The notes below the pieces were generated by a model that was not told where the DNA came from, searched no databases, and worked only from the letters and a program-made list of their open reading frames with translations. 64,000 nucleotides of DNA, taken from Aggregatimonas sangjinii (lineage in GTDB: Bacteria > Bacteroidota > Bacteroidia > Flavobacteriales > Flavobacteriaceae). Numbering within the stretch: the first letter of the stretch is position 1; each line of letters begins with the position of its first letter. Positions 54,712 through 63,165 of the stretch are shown here, in pieces. Location: positions 1,623,001 through 1,687,000 of the forward strand of contig NZ_CP040710.1 of assembly GCF_005943945.1 (NCBI RefSeq), given 5' to 3'. The translations under genes were made by a program, and so were the position numbers.

Positions 54712-55131
54712 ATGACAACATTTTATATTTCTACGGACAAAAAACGGTTGAATATCGATTTCATTCACGATTTCATTGCCAATTCGTATTGGGGAAAAGG
54801 GCGAACGAGGGAGCAGACGCTACAAACCATTGAGAATTCCTTTTGTTTTGGAATGTATTCCAAATCGGACGAACAAATCGGTTTTGGCCGTGTAGTGACC
54901 GATTATGTGTTCTTCGGTTATCTTATGGATGTTATCATTGCCCCTGAATACCAACGAAAAGGCTTGGGAAAGGCTTTGATGGAATTTATGTTACAAAACA
55001 AAACGATTCAAGCTTTGCAGACGGTCGCCTTAAAAACGAAAGATGCCCATTCGCTTTACGGAAAATACGGATTCAAAAAAGTCGGGGAGTCTTTACTGTG
55101 GATGTCTATCGATCGGCAGCAACTGGAATGA
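54712..55131 (+). CDS. GNAT-family N-acetyltransferase within the his operon
   Basis: 139 residues, starting 2 bp after hisH. The acetyl-CoA site reads VIIAPEYQRKGLGKALMEFML, and the C-terminal region is HSLYGKYGFKKVGESLLWM. It resembles the small YjcF/YafP-type GNATs often seen as stand-alone genes; the substrate is unknown. A 126-bp spacer with a small ccctgc...gcagg hairpin separates it from hisA. Confidence 0.88.
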   Translation: MTTFYISTDKKRLNIDFIHDFIANSYWGKGRTREQTLQTIENSFCFGMYSKSDEQIGFGRVVTDYVFFGYLMDVIIAPEYQRKGLGKALMEFMLQNKTIQALQTVALKTKDAHSLYGKYGFKKVGESLLWMSIDRQQLE

Positions 55132-55257
55132 GATGTACACCCTTAAAGTACGATAATGAAAAGCCAGTTTAAGAGTTGTAACCAATATAACAGACAGGGG
55201 TATTACATTCTTAATTTCCCTGCTGGGAGGCAGGTTTCACAGTCCTAACATGAACCA

Positions 55258-55983
55258 ATGAGAATCATACCCGCAATAGATATCATAGATGGCAAGTGTG
55301 TTCGCCTGTCAAAAGGAGATTACAGCACTAAAAAAGTCTATAATGAAAACCCTCTGGAGGTCGCGAAGGAATTCGAGGCCCATGGCATTGCCTATTTGCA
55401 TTTGGTGGATCTTGACGGTGCGAAATCCAAGCACATTGTCAATCATAACATATTGGAGGAAATCGCTTCCAACACCAATTTGAAAATCGATTTCGGCGGA
55501 GGCCTAAAGACCGATGAGGATTTGCGCATTGCCTTCGAGAGCGGTGCACATCAAATAACGGGCGGTAGTATCGCGGTAAAAAATCCAGAAACTTTTACGG
55601 GATGGATTGAAACCTATGGTGCTGACCGCATCATTTTAGGCGCTGATGCTTTGGATGAGAAAGTGGCCGTTTCCGGTTGGCAGGAAGATTCAAACGAAGA
55701 ATTGCTTCCCTTTATAGAATCCTATCAAAAAAAAGGGATTCAGTATGTTATCTGCACCGACATCAGTAAGGATGGTATGTTAGAGGGTCCCTCCTTTGCT
55801 TTATATGAAAAAATACTGACCAGCTCCAACGGTCTGAAACTGGTTGCCTCCGGTGGAATATCCACCTTTGACGAATTGCCCAGACTAGCGGAAATCGGTT
55901 GTGAAGGCACCATTATCGGTAAGGCCATTTATGAAAACAAGATACATCTGAAACAACTGGAGGAGTATATTTTAGCCACATGA
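55258..55983 (+). CDS. hisA: ProFAR isomerase
   Basis: 241 residues, a TIM barrel. The catalytic Asp8 is in [15 protein letters not shown] and the second Asp in '[15 protein letters not shown]'. Phosphate-binding Gly motifs are [11 protein letters not shown] and [11 protein letters not shown]. It isomerises ProFAR to PRFAR. Its stop overlaps the ATG of a DinB-family gene by 4 bp. Confidence 0.97.
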   Translation: MRIIPAIDIIDGKCVRLSKGDYSTKKVYNENPLEVAKEFEAHGIAYLHLVDLDGAKSKHIVNHNILEEIASNTNLKIDFGGGLKTDEDLRIAFESGAHQITGGSIAVKNPETFTGWIETYGADRIILGADALDEKVAVSGWQEDSNEELLPFIESYQKKGIQYVICTDISKDGMLEGPSFALYEKILTSSNGLKLVASGGISTFDELPRLAEIGCEGTIIGKAIYENKIHLKQLEEYILAT

Positions 55984-56498
55984 GCAACGAAGAAAGAATA
56001 GTAGAGGAATTGGTGAAAAATGCCTTGTTCCGTATGGATGAAAGCACGCGTATGATACGAAAAAGCTTGACCGAAATCAGCGAGCAGGAGCTGTGGTTAA
56101 AACCCAATGCTTCTTTGAACTCCATCGCAAATTTGATATTGCATTTATGTGGAAATATGACGCAGTACATCATCGCATCCTTAGGTGAAAGCGAAGATGT
56201 CCGAAATCGCGACATGGAATTCTCGTCACATGCAACAGGAAACAAAGCGCAAATTTTGGAACAATTGGAGCGCACGGTCGACGAAGTAAGGCGGATCATT
56301 TTTGATGCGGATGTTAAGCAATTGGTAAAGGTCAGGTCCGTGCAAGGTTTTTCATTTTCGGGTGTCGGCGTAATTATGCACGCTGTGGAGCACTATTCCT
56401 ATCATACCGGACAAATAGCCTTTTGGGTCAAGCTCTTAAAGAACAAAGACCTTGGTTTTTATAGTGGCACCGATTTGAATATTAAAAATCAACTATAA
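55980..56498 (+). CDS. DinB-family putative metalloenzyme within the his operon
   Basis: 172 residues of the DUF1572-like DinB group. The metal His residues are in [11 protein letters not shown] and in '[17 protein letters not shown]' (two). The start overlaps hisA by 4 bp (ATGA), so it should be translationally coupled. A gene in this family at this position is not part of known histidine synthesis. It is followed at once by the left inverted repeat of the inserted element at 56499. Confidence 0.88.
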   Translation: MSNEERIVEELVKNALFRMDESTRMIRKSLTEISEQELWLKPNASLNSIANLILHLCGNMTQYIIASLGESEDVRNRDMEFSSHATGNKAQILEQLERTVDEVRRIIFDADVKQLVKVRSVQGFSFSGVGVIMHAVEHYSYHTGQIAFWVKLLKNKDLGFYSGTDLNIKNQL

Positions 56499-56936
56499 GT
56501 TAGAGGTACGAGGTATAAAATTAAAGTTAGCGCTATGCAAGATTTGAAATTAAGAACCAAGAGGTTTACGATCGATTGTTGGCACCTTTGCACCAAAATT
56601 CCTAAATCTAGAGAATTGGATGCTTGGGTACGACAGCTTATTAAATGTTCTAGCTCCGTCGGCGTTAATTATAGGGCATCCCAAAGAGCTAAATCTACGG
56701 CGGATTTCATCAACAAACTCAAAATTGTTGAAGAAGAGGCAGACGAGTCCGTTTATTGGTTGTAATTATTTATAGAAGTTTTAGATTCGAATCATGAGGA
56801 AATAAAGCGTCTTAAGAAAGAAGGTCAAGAGTTGTTGGCAATAACTGTTGCATCAATCAAAACGGCTAGAAAGAATCAGAAAAAGTGATTTGTATGCCAA
56901 TGAATCAATTAGAATTTTGTACCTCGTACTTCTAAC
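56499..56936 (+). mobile_element. Small inverted-repeat element carrying a four-helix-bundle gene
   Basis: The left end (56499-56522) and right end (56913-56936) are 24-bp inverted repeats that match at 22 of 24 positions (gttagaggtacgaggtataaaatt and the complement of aattttgtacctcgtacttctaac). The unit lies exactly between the DinB stop at 56498 and the hisF ATG at 56952. It contains one gene of the four-helix-bundle (23S rRNA intervening-sequence) family. Such genes flanked by short inverted repeats behave as mobile or hitch-hiking units, though no transposase is present. Confidence 0.65.
56535..56888 (+). pseudogene. Four-helix-bundle protein (23S rRNA intervening-sequence family) with an in-frame stop
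   Basis: The frame begins MQDLKLRTKRFTIDCWHLC and carries the family hallmarks 'IKCSSSVGVNYRASQRAKS' and KLKIVEEEADESVYWL, then meets TAA at 56763-56765. Reading on in the same frame gives LFIEVLDSNHEEIKRLKKEG and ELLAITVASIKTARKNQKK before TGA at 56888, which is the normal third and fourth helices. A full protein would have about 117 residues, usual for the family. The stop probably replaced a Glu or Gln codon. Only the first 76 residues would be made. Confidence 0.85.
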
Positions 56937-56951
56937 TTCGTACCTTAATAT

Positions 56952-57707
56952 ATGTTAGCAAAAAGAATAATTCCCTGTTTGGATATCAAAGATGGCAGGA
57001 CGGTAAAAGGAATCAACTTTGTAGATTTGCGTGACGCCGGTGATCCAGTCGAGCTCGCTGAAATTTATAGCAAGGAGGGCGCCGATGAATTGGTTTTCCT
57101 GGATATTTCGGCCACCGAGCAAAAGCGCAAGACATTGTCCGAGTTGGTGTACCACGTGGCCGAGAAGGTGAATATCCCGTTCACTGTTGGTGGCGGTATA
57201 TCCTCAGTGGAAGATGTCGACATCCTTTTGCAAAATGGGGCGGATAAGGTTTCGATAAACTCATCCGCCGTAAAAAATCCGCAACTGATAAATGATTTGG
57301 CCGCTAAATTCGGTTCGCAATGTATCGTCGTCGCCATCGACGCGAAGCAGATAAATGGGAAATGGACAGTACACTTGGTAGGGGGTAAGGTACCCACTGA
57401 GTTGGACTTGTTCGATTGGGCAAAAGAAGTGGAAAAGCGGGGTGCAGGAGAAATTTTATTTACCTCTATGGACCACGATGGCACCAAAGATGGCTTTGCC
57501 AATGAGGCACTGGCCAGACTTTCCACAGAGCTGAACATTCCTATTATCGCTTCTGGAGGAGCGGGTACGGTTCAACATTTTACCGATACCTTTATCGATG
57601 GAAAAGCAGATGCCGCCCTAGCAGCGAGTGTGTTTCATTTTAAGGAAATAGCGATTGGCGATTTAAAACAGGAACTCCGTGATAATGGTATTCCGGTTCG
57701 AATATAA
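56952..57707 (+). CDS. hisF: Imidazole glycerol phosphate synthase, cyclase subunit
   Basis: 251 residues, a TIM barrel. The catalytic Asp is in [16 protein letters not shown] and the second in [13 protein letters not shown]. Phosphate sites are [12 protein letters not shown] and [11 protein letters not shown]. With HisH it makes imidazole glycerol phosphate and AICAR. The gene is 16 bp after the right inverted repeat of the inserted element. Its expression must pass through that element. Confidence 0.97.
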   Translation: MLAKRIIPCLDIKDGRTVKGINFVDLRDAGDPVELAEIYSKEGADELVFLDISATEQKRKTLSELVYHVAEKVNIPFTVGGGISSVEDVDILLQNGADKVSINSSAVKNPQLINDLAAKFGSQCIVVAIDAKQINGKWTVHLVGGKVPTELDLFDWAKEVEKRGAGEILFTSMDHDGTKDGFANEALARLSTELNIPIIASGGAGTVQHFTDTFIDGKADAALAASVFHFKEIAIGDLKQELRDNGIPVRI

Positions 57708-57722
57708 AAATGGTCTGATAAA

Positions 57723-58340
57723 TTGATACGAGCAACCCAAGCGGATAGAAAATTAGTGGTGAACATCTTGGTAGAAGCCTTTGAGCCTTTGGATGACAAT
57801 AATTCCATTAATTTTGTGGTGAAACAAGATGATAAACGTACCCAAAGAATGCAGGTATTAATGGGATATTTATTCGATACCGCTATGCGAACGGGCGAAG
57901 TATTTTTATCCGACAACCGTGCCAGTTGCCTTTTGATTACCTACGCACATAAAGATAAATTTAGCATAGCCAAGCTGTGGTCGACCCTGCAATTGGCATT
58001 TCGATGTATTGGAATAGAGCGAGTCGGGAAGGTCTTGAAACGTCAAAAAATCATACAGCGAAATTATCCGGAAGGAAAGTATATACGACCAATGATTTTT
58101 GCGGTTAAAAATGAATTTAAGGGAACAGTGACGGCTGCAAAGTTGATTATGCAGGTGTTTAACGATTTCAAGAAGAATGAGTTGCCTATTATTGTGGATA
58201 CCGCTTCCGAAGAACATGTGAGGCTCTATCAAAAATTTGGATTGAAAGTATTTAAAAAAGAAGAGGGTTTGGGCTTCCCGATTTACCTCTTGCGAATGAA
58301 TCGGGTAATGTCTCCTTTAGCAACTGTAGAGAACGTGTGA
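57723..58340 (+). CDS. GNAT-family N-acetyltransferase within the his operon
   Basis: 205 residues starting at a TTG at 57723 (MIRATQADRKLVVN). It is larger than the other two GNATs in the operon and lacks a tight R/Q-x-x-G-x-G motif; the C-terminal part 'ELPIIVDTASEEHVRLYQKFGLKVFKKEEG' is the clearest GNAT feature. It falls in the group of putative acetyltransferases near multidrug-type or ornithine-lipid genes, but the substrate is unknown. It lies 15 bp after hisF and about 50 bp before hisIE. Confidence 0.78.
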   Translation: MIRATQADRKLVVNILVEAFEPLDDNNSINFVVKQDDKRTQRMQVLMGYLFDTAMRTGEVFLSDNRASCLLITYAHKDKFSIAKLWSTLQLAFRCIGIERVGKVLKRQKIIQRNYPEGKYIRPMIFAVKNEFKGTVTAAKLIMQVFNDFKKNELPIIVDTASEEHVRLYQKFGLKVFKKEEGLGFPIYLLRMNRVMSPLATVENV

Positions 58341-58389
58341 GAGGACAAAAGCGACTCTGATGCGACGAAAAAAGACGAATTGGAAAATG

Positions 58390-58989
58390 ATGAAAATAGA
58401 CTTCAGTAAAAATGCAGACGGACTAGTGCCCGCTATAATTCAGGATGCCGCAACCAAGAATGTATTGATGCTCGGCTACATGAACCAGGCTGCGCTCGAA
58501 AAAACCCAAGAAACCGAAAAGGTTACTTTTTTCAGCCGTTCGAAACAGCGATTATGGACGAAAGGGGAAGAGAGCGGCAATTTCTTACACCTTGTCGATA
58601 TGAAGAACGATTGTGATAACGATACCTTATTGATTTCCGTAAAACCTTTAGGCCCTACTTGTCATACAGGCAGCGATACCTGTTGGGATGCCGAAAACAC
58701 CTCTACTTTCGGTTTTTTGTCACAGTTGGAAAATATCATTGAGCAAAGACGTACTTCTGCCGATGGAAAGAGCTCCTATGTCGCATCGCTATTCGAAAAG
58801 GGAATCAATAAGATTGCCCAAAAAGTCGGTGAGGAGGCGATAGAAACGGTCATAGAAGCGAAAGACGATAATGATGAACTCTTTTTATACGAGAGTGCCG
58901 ATTTATTGTTTCATTACTTGATTTTGCTTCAGGCCAAAGGCTTTACGTTGATCGATATCGAGGCCGAATTATTAAAAAGACATAAGTAG
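58390..58989 (+). CDS. hisIE: Bifunctional phosphoribosyl-AMP cyclohydrolase / phosphoribosyl-ATP pyrophosphatase
   Basis: 199 residues from the ATG at 58390 (MKIDFSKNADGLVPAI). HisI domain (about 1-110): 'MNQAALEKTQETEKVTFFSRSK', zinc/magnesium ligands in DMKNDCDNDTLL and PTCHTGSDTCW. HisE domain (about 115-199): 'SYVASLFEKGINKIAQKVGEEAIETVIEA' with the acidic pyrophosphatase motif. It performs steps 2 and 3 of the pathway and ends the his gene set; all eight his functions are now accounted for. Confidence 0.96.
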   Translation: MKIDFSKNADGLVPAIIQDAATKNVLMLGYMNQAALEKTQETEKVTFFSRSKQRLWTKGEESGNFLHLVDMKNDCDNDTLLISVKPLGPTCHTGSDTCWDAENTSTFGFLSQLENIIEQRRTSADGKSSYVASLFEKGINKIAQKVGEEAIETVIEAKDDNDELFLYESADLLFHYLILLQAKGFTLIDIEAELLKRHK

Positions 58990-59107
58990 CCTTACCAGGT
59001 AAAACCACAAAAATTTTTTGTTCATAACACTGACTTTAAGACCATTATTCTCTATTTTAGATTGGGTAATTAAAATTGAAAAAGCGAAAGGATAAGGTAT
59101 CGAGGAA

Positions 59108-60811
59108 ATGAATGCGAAGAAGAACATTTACGTGCTATATGCCAGTTTGGACAAGAGCTTGGCACATGACCTCCTACGTCGTTTACAGCTTTGGGAAAAG
59201 GAATTTAACGTATCCATTTGGCACGATAGCCCGATTTTTCCCGGTCAACAATGGAAACCGCAAAATCTGTCCAGATTAAATGAAGCCGATATCTTTCTTT
59301 TTTTATTGAGCAATGGGTTCATGTATTCCGAATTCATTCAGCAGGATGAATTTAAAATGATCATCGACAAATACAAAGAAGGCAAAGCTATTGTGGTACC
59401 GATAGTACTTGAAAACTGCCCCTGGGATGTTGATTTCAATTCCGATGACTATGACTTTAGCTTCAAGGAGTTGCCGGTGCTTCCGGAAGATGGAAAACCG
59501 ATAAATAAATGGGATTCGAGTGAGAAGGCGCTAGCACAAGTGACCGACCATGTTAAGCGTATGATAGCACCGGCTACCGAAGATGGGGATGCCGAACTAT
59601 CCCAGGAGAACATTGCAGATGAGAAAACGGACGAAATCCCTAAAGAACAAATAACGCTCAATTTCGGAGAAAGGCCCGATGTGGATAATGCCCCCAAACC
59701 GGAGGACAGCCTTTTAAAAGAGGCCGAGGAGCGTAGGGTGAAGGAAGAGCAAAAGCTAAGGGAGAAGGCCGAAATCGAAAAAAGAGCAGCGGAGGAACTT
59801 AGACTACGCGAAGCGGCGGCCGCCGAGGCGAAGAAAGTCGCCGAAGAGGCTGAATCGAATAGAATAGCCCTTGAAGAACAACGAATTATTGAGGAAGCGG
59901 AAGCCAAAAAAATGGCCGAAGAAGCCGAAAGACTAAAAGAAGAGGCTAAGGCCGAGCAGAAAGCCGAAGCTGCAAGAAAAGCGCTCGAAGAACAAGAACG
60001 TAAGAAAAAAGAGGAAGCCAAGAGAATGGCCGTGGAGGAAACGCGAAGACAGCAGGAAGCGGCTGCTGCTAAAAGAAGGGCAGAGGAGGAGAAAAGAATC
60101 GCTCAGGAAGCGAAAGACCGTCGGGAAGCGGAGGAACAAAGGGAAGCAGCGTTAGCCCAAGAACGGAAAGAGGAAATATCCGGATCTGAAACCAGCGACT
60201 GGACGGATAGGGAAGATGTGGAGCAGAGTGAAAGGGGTACCACAAAGAAAAGAATTGGTATTGGCTTGGGAATAGCAGCACTGATCGCTTTAGGCATCGT
60301 GGCCTTTTCTTTGTTCAATTCCAGTCCCGAAAAACCGACGCCTACCTTACCGAGAACGAACAACGCTACGGTAGCGGATTCTGTTCAGACGACCGAATCC
60401 GATACCGAGGTCGTTTCCGAAAACGAATCTATTTCGCAGCTAGGGATTGGCGATACGTACTCCGGGGGATTAATTTTTGTATTAGACCCGGCTGGTAATA
60501 CAGGTAAAATCGCTTATCCCGAAGACCGTGGACCCATGCCATGGGAAAGCGGGAACAAGATTCATGAGCAGTTAGGCGAAGGCTGGCGATTGCCGACCCT
60601 GGACGAATTACGATTGATGTACCGTACAATCGGGCAGGGCGCGGACAATAGCGGGGAATTTGCCGATGAATTGTATTGGAGCGCCACTCCTTTCGATACT
60701 TATCAAGCTCGACTCTTACGGTTTAGCGATGGGAATGCCTCCTACCACTACAATAAGGGTCTGGCAACCAGAAAATTTCTTGTACGGGCCGTTCGGGATT
60801 TTAGCAGATAA
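59108..60811 (+). CDS. TIR domain - coiled coil - transmembrane - DUF1566 protein
   Basis: 567 residues. An N-terminal TIR domain (about 1-155) starts KKNIYVLYASLDKSLAHDLL and includes 'NEADIFLFLLSNGFMYSE'; E81 in QQDEF is at the position of the catalytic Glu of NAD-cleaving TIRs. An acidic linker is followed by a long Ala/Glu/Lys/Arg coiled coil (about 202-355, TolA-like), one membrane helix (about 382-402) and a C-terminal exported DUF1566 (Lcl-like) domain (about 445-567; GWRLPTLDELRLMY and ELYWSAT). The topology puts TIR in the cytoplasm and the DUF1566 domain outside. It is 118 bp after hisIE on the same strand. Role as a sensor or immune protein is inference. Confidence 0.85.
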   Translation: MNAKKNIYVLYASLDKSLAHDLLRRLQLWEKEFNVSIWHDSPIFPGQQWKPQNLSRLNEADIFLFLLSNGFMYSEFIQQDEFKMIIDKYKEGKAIVVPIVLENCPWDVDFNSDDYDFSFKELPVLPEDGKPINKWDSSEKALAQVTDHVKRMIAPATEDGDAELSQENIADEKTDEIPKEQITLNFGERPDVDNAPKPEDSLLKEAEERRVKEEQKLREKAEIEKRAAEELRLREAAAAEAKKVAEEAESNRIALEEQRIIEEAEAKKMAEEAERLKEEAKAEQKAEAARKALEEQERKKKEEAKRMAVEETRRQQEAAAAKRRAEEEKRIAQEAKDRREAEEQREAALAQERKEEISGSETSDWTDREDVEQSERGTTKKRIGIGLGIAALIALGIVAFSLFNSSPEKPTPTLPRTNNATVADSVQTTESDTEVVSENESISQLGIGDTYSGGLIFVLDPAGNTGKIAYPEDRGPMPWESGNKIHEQLGEGWRLPTLDELRLMYRTIGQGADNSGEFADELYWSATPFDTYQARLLRFSDGNASYHYNKGLATRKFLVRAVRDFSR

Positions 60812-60975
60812 GGAGAAATGGAAAATCTCGATGATCGAGTAAAATCCCACTATTAATCTGGAGCCGATGCAGGTGGATGCGCTCGCTACCGGGGCGTTCT
60901 CAGTATAGGGTTTGTGTTAGTTCTTATGAGTTGCGATTTTGCCAGTGGTTGGAGTAAGACAAGGGTCATACAGCC

Positions 60976-61602
60976 TTAGTGCTTTGCTGGCCAGACAGTC
61001 TTGAATATTACGCACACGATAAGCATTTCTTCGTTCGGTTCCCCTCCGCTTTCTTTTAAGAAATTTTCAAAAAAGTCCCAATGTGCTTTTTTCCATTTTT
61101 CCAGGGGCTCCACATCCGTTCCCATGTCCAATCCCGCATAATCTTCGGAAATCTGATTAAATGGGATGGTATCCACTCGTTTATTTTCGATGATCGCTAC
61201 TGCTTTACCATCGAAGTCGGTAACGATTTGCTTTGTACCAACTTTTGGTAGCGCAACCTGATAGTATTTATATAAACTGTACAATCCCGAAGATGCTTTC
61301 TTTTTTCCGTTTAGGGTCAATTCGGCCAGTCGATTGGCATCGGCCCTGTTGTTGTGAAAAAAATCGGATTCCGGAATCTCTTGGCCTTCGAATTTGGGAT
61401 TTGATGCGATGTAGTCCTGCCACATGCCGGCCACGGATGGATCAATTGCGTTTTCGGATTCCGTTTCCGCCACCGTTTGGGTTTTCACCGAAGTTTCCGT
61501 AGTGGCGTTCGATTCGTTTTTGCAGCCGTTTAATATCATTATGAAAATGCATGCTAAATAGTGCATTCCGCATAGTTTAAACGCGCTCCATTTCATATCC
61601 AT
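60976..61602 (-). CDS. Lipoprotein with an ASCH domain
   Basis: 208 residues from the ATG at 61602 (MDMKWSAFKLCG); an earlier ATG at 61665 would add 21 residues before the signal. The signal has a hydrophobic core ending in the lipobox ILNGC. The mature part has 'NRADANRLAELTLNGKKKASSGLYSLYKYY', PKVGTKQIVTDFDGK, 'IPFNQISEDYAGLDMG' and KKAHWDFFENFL, which together are the ASCH domain pattern. ASCH proteins are normally cytoplasmic and linked to RNA or nucleotides, so a lipid-anchored form is unusual. The gene is transcribed toward the TIR gene. Confidence 0.8.
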   Translation of the reverse strand: MDMKWSAFKLCGMHYLACIFIMILNGCKNESNATTETSVKTQTVAETESENAIDPSVAGMWQDYIASNPKFEGQEIPESDFFHNNRADANRLAELTLNGKKKASSGLYSLYKYYQVALPKVGTKQIVTDFDGKAVAIIENKRVDTIPFNQISEDYAGLDMGTDVEPLEKWKKAHWDFFENFLKESGGEPNEEMLIVCVIFKTVWPAKH

Positions 61603-61835
61603 AGTAAATTTTTTATTAGGTGATGCCACAATTTGTTGGGTGAAGTTATGTAAAAGCACCGTCATTACCAGATAACTGGACGTCGCGTAACGATTACATC
61701 GAAAAATTAAGGATTTTCAATAAAAGTTCATCAAAGTGGGAAACTGGCTTGAAGCATTTTATCAAACATCTTTTTCCAAGATTCTTTCTAAGATATTTAG
61801 AGTAATAGCATAGATAGGTCGATAACAGCTCATTC

Positions 61836-62078
61836 TTACAACTTATTTTCGGGTAGCGCATCAAATTCCTTTCGCTTGTTCTCGAACCATTTTTGCATTT
61901 CGTTGGGGGATTGCATCAGTTCTTGCATAGCTCCCATCGCTTTTAGATGTGCCTCGTCCTTTTTTTGGAACATTTCCATTCCGTGATTTTTGCTCATTTC
62001 GGCAATTTCCTCAAAGGAGTTGGCATGAAATTCTTGGTCGCAGGCTCCGCCTAATTGTTTACATGTCATTGTTTTCAT
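61836..62078 (-). CDS. DUF1059-family small protein
   Basis: 80 residues. It starts MKTMTCKQLGGACDQEFHA and has the DUF1059 pattern of a Cys pair with the later His-Gly, and the helical repeat SFEEIAEMSKNHGMEMF. No signal peptide. The family's function is unknown, although members often accompany SRPBCC proteins, as here. It follows the SRPBCC gene by 18 bp and is the last gene of the ArsR cluster. Confidence 0.9.
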   Translation of the reverse strand: MKTMTCKQLGGACDQEFHANSFEEIAEMSKNHGMEMFQKKDEAHLKAMGAMQELMQSPNEMQKWFENKRKEFDALPENKL

Positions 62079-62096
62079 TGTATTGCTATGTATTGG

Positions 62097-62555
62097 TTAT
62101 TTATTTTTTAGAAGTGCGTCAAGTCTTTCGAAAACGGAACCCCAACCGTTCATAATTCCCATTTTCTCCTGCTGTATCTTGTATTCCTCCGTCGGATGGA
62201 CCACATGAAACGTAAAAACCGTTTTGTCGCCATTGGGTCGAAACAGAGAGTGTATTTCAACTCCTTCTGTCATCGGTTTAAAGTTCGCCGTCGATACGAT
62301 TTTTTCGAATTCGATTATTTCGGTGTATTCACCTTCGGCTATAAATTCCTGTCCATTGGGCATGGGCATGATATATTTCCATTTACCCCCAACCTTGAAA
62401 TCGTGCGTTACTACTATTGTTTTGATTCCCTTGGGGCTCCACCATTTCGCAATATGTTCCGATTGTGTCCACGCCTCCCAAACCAAACTAATCGGGGCGT
62501 TAAAGGTTCGCTTAATCGTTATCGTTCTATTATTCATTTCGTTGGATGTATTCAT
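62097..62555 (-). CDS. SRPBCC (AHSA1-like) domain protein
   Basis: 152 residues. It begins with MNTSNEMNNRTITIKRTFNAPISLVWEAW and shows AHSA1/START-like motifs: 'VWEAWTQSEHIAKWW', 'MPNGQEFIAEGEYTEI' and GWGSVFERLDALL at the C-terminal helix. The fold binds hydrophobic ligands; the activity is unknown. Its ATG overlaps the stop of the ArsR gene by 4 bp, so the two are translated together. Typical of ArsR-SRPBCC pairs in many bacteria. Confidence 0.93.
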   Translation of the reverse strand: MNTSNEMNNRTITIKRTFNAPISLVWEAWTQSEHIAKWWSPKGIKTIVVTHDFKVGGKWKYIMPMPNGQEFIAEGEYTEIIEFEKIVSTANFKPMTEGVEIHSLFRPNGDKTVFTFHVVHPTEEYKIQQEKMGIMNGWGSVFERLDALLKNK

Positions 62556-62878
62556 TTTCCGTCGGATTTAGCTTGTAATTTGGTTAGGTAGCTATCAAAA
62601 GAGTCCAATTTGTCTTCCCATAATTCGCGGTATTGCTCAATCCACATAAATGCAGGAATGAGGTTTTTCGGTTTAATAAAGCAAAAACGTTCCCTTCCCT
62701 CTTTTACATAATCGATTATCTCGCACTCCTTTAAAATTTTCAGATGTTTGGAAATGGCAGGTCGGCTGATTTCGAACTTTTCGGCAATCGCGTTTATCGA
62801 AAGTCTTTCTTCGGCCAACAGTTCAATGATGTCCCGTCTTACCGGGTCGGCAATTGCCTGAAAAACATCCCTTCTCAT
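62552..62878 (-). CDS. ArsR-family transcriptional regulator
   Basis: 108 residues with a winged helix (about 10-80): 'AIADPVRRDIIELLAEE', RLSINAIAEKFEISRPAISKHLK, and the wing 'CEIIDYVKEGRERFCFIKP'. There is no Cys-based metal site typical of ArsR metal sensors; it belongs to the SdpR-like group paired with SRPBCC proteins. Two copies of a GTAA(N)6-7GGTTAC-type repeat lie just upstream at 62887-62928 and probably serve as its operator, implying autoregulation of the cluster. Confidence 0.92.
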   Translation of the reverse strand: MRRDVFQAIADPVRRDIIELLAEERLSINAIAEKFEISRPAISKHLKILKECEIIDYVKEGRERFCFIKPKNLIPAFMWIEQYRELWEDKLDSFDSYLTKLQAKSDGK

Positions 62879-62886
62879 ATAATTGA

Positions 62887-62928
62887 GTAACTAATCGGTT
62901 ACGAATATATATGTAATCATTCGGTTAC
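62887..62928. promoter_or_regulatory. Putative ArsR operator: two imperfect 16-bp inverted repeats
   Basis: gtaactaatcggttac (62887-62902) and gtaatcattcggttac (62913-62928) share 13 of 16 bases and start 26 bp apart, about two and a half turns. Each has inverted arms, gtaac with gttac in the first copy and gtaa with ttac in the second. The first copy begins 9 bp upstream of the ArsR ATG, where repression would be direct. Confidence 0.55.
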
Positions 62929-63165
62929 ACAAATAATTTTTGCTTAAAACTATAGTAATACACAATTGATGTAGTAGGGGAAGGGTTTTGGCAGAAGTCT
63001 TGTTGACCGTTGAATGGACATACAGGTATGTCTTTAAACGTGATGATATCCAAACCTCGGAAAAATCAATGCGCACGAGTAATGTACATCGGAAAGCATA
63101 ATAGCACCTGCTGCGTTTGCCTTACCACAGAATACTATCTAAAGTAGCGGTTATAACCATTCGTT

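Noticed and set aside
59449-60021. 190-residue Ser/Ala/Leu-rich frame antisense to the coiled-coil region
   Set aside because: Reverse reading of a Glu/Ala/Lys-rich repeat gives exactly this Ser/Phe/Ala/Leu-rich pattern.
63017-63032. gacatac/gtatgtc hairpin in the spacer after the small gene at 63166
   Set aside because: Only 7 bp, no T-run of length, not aligned with a gene start; not called as terminator or operator.
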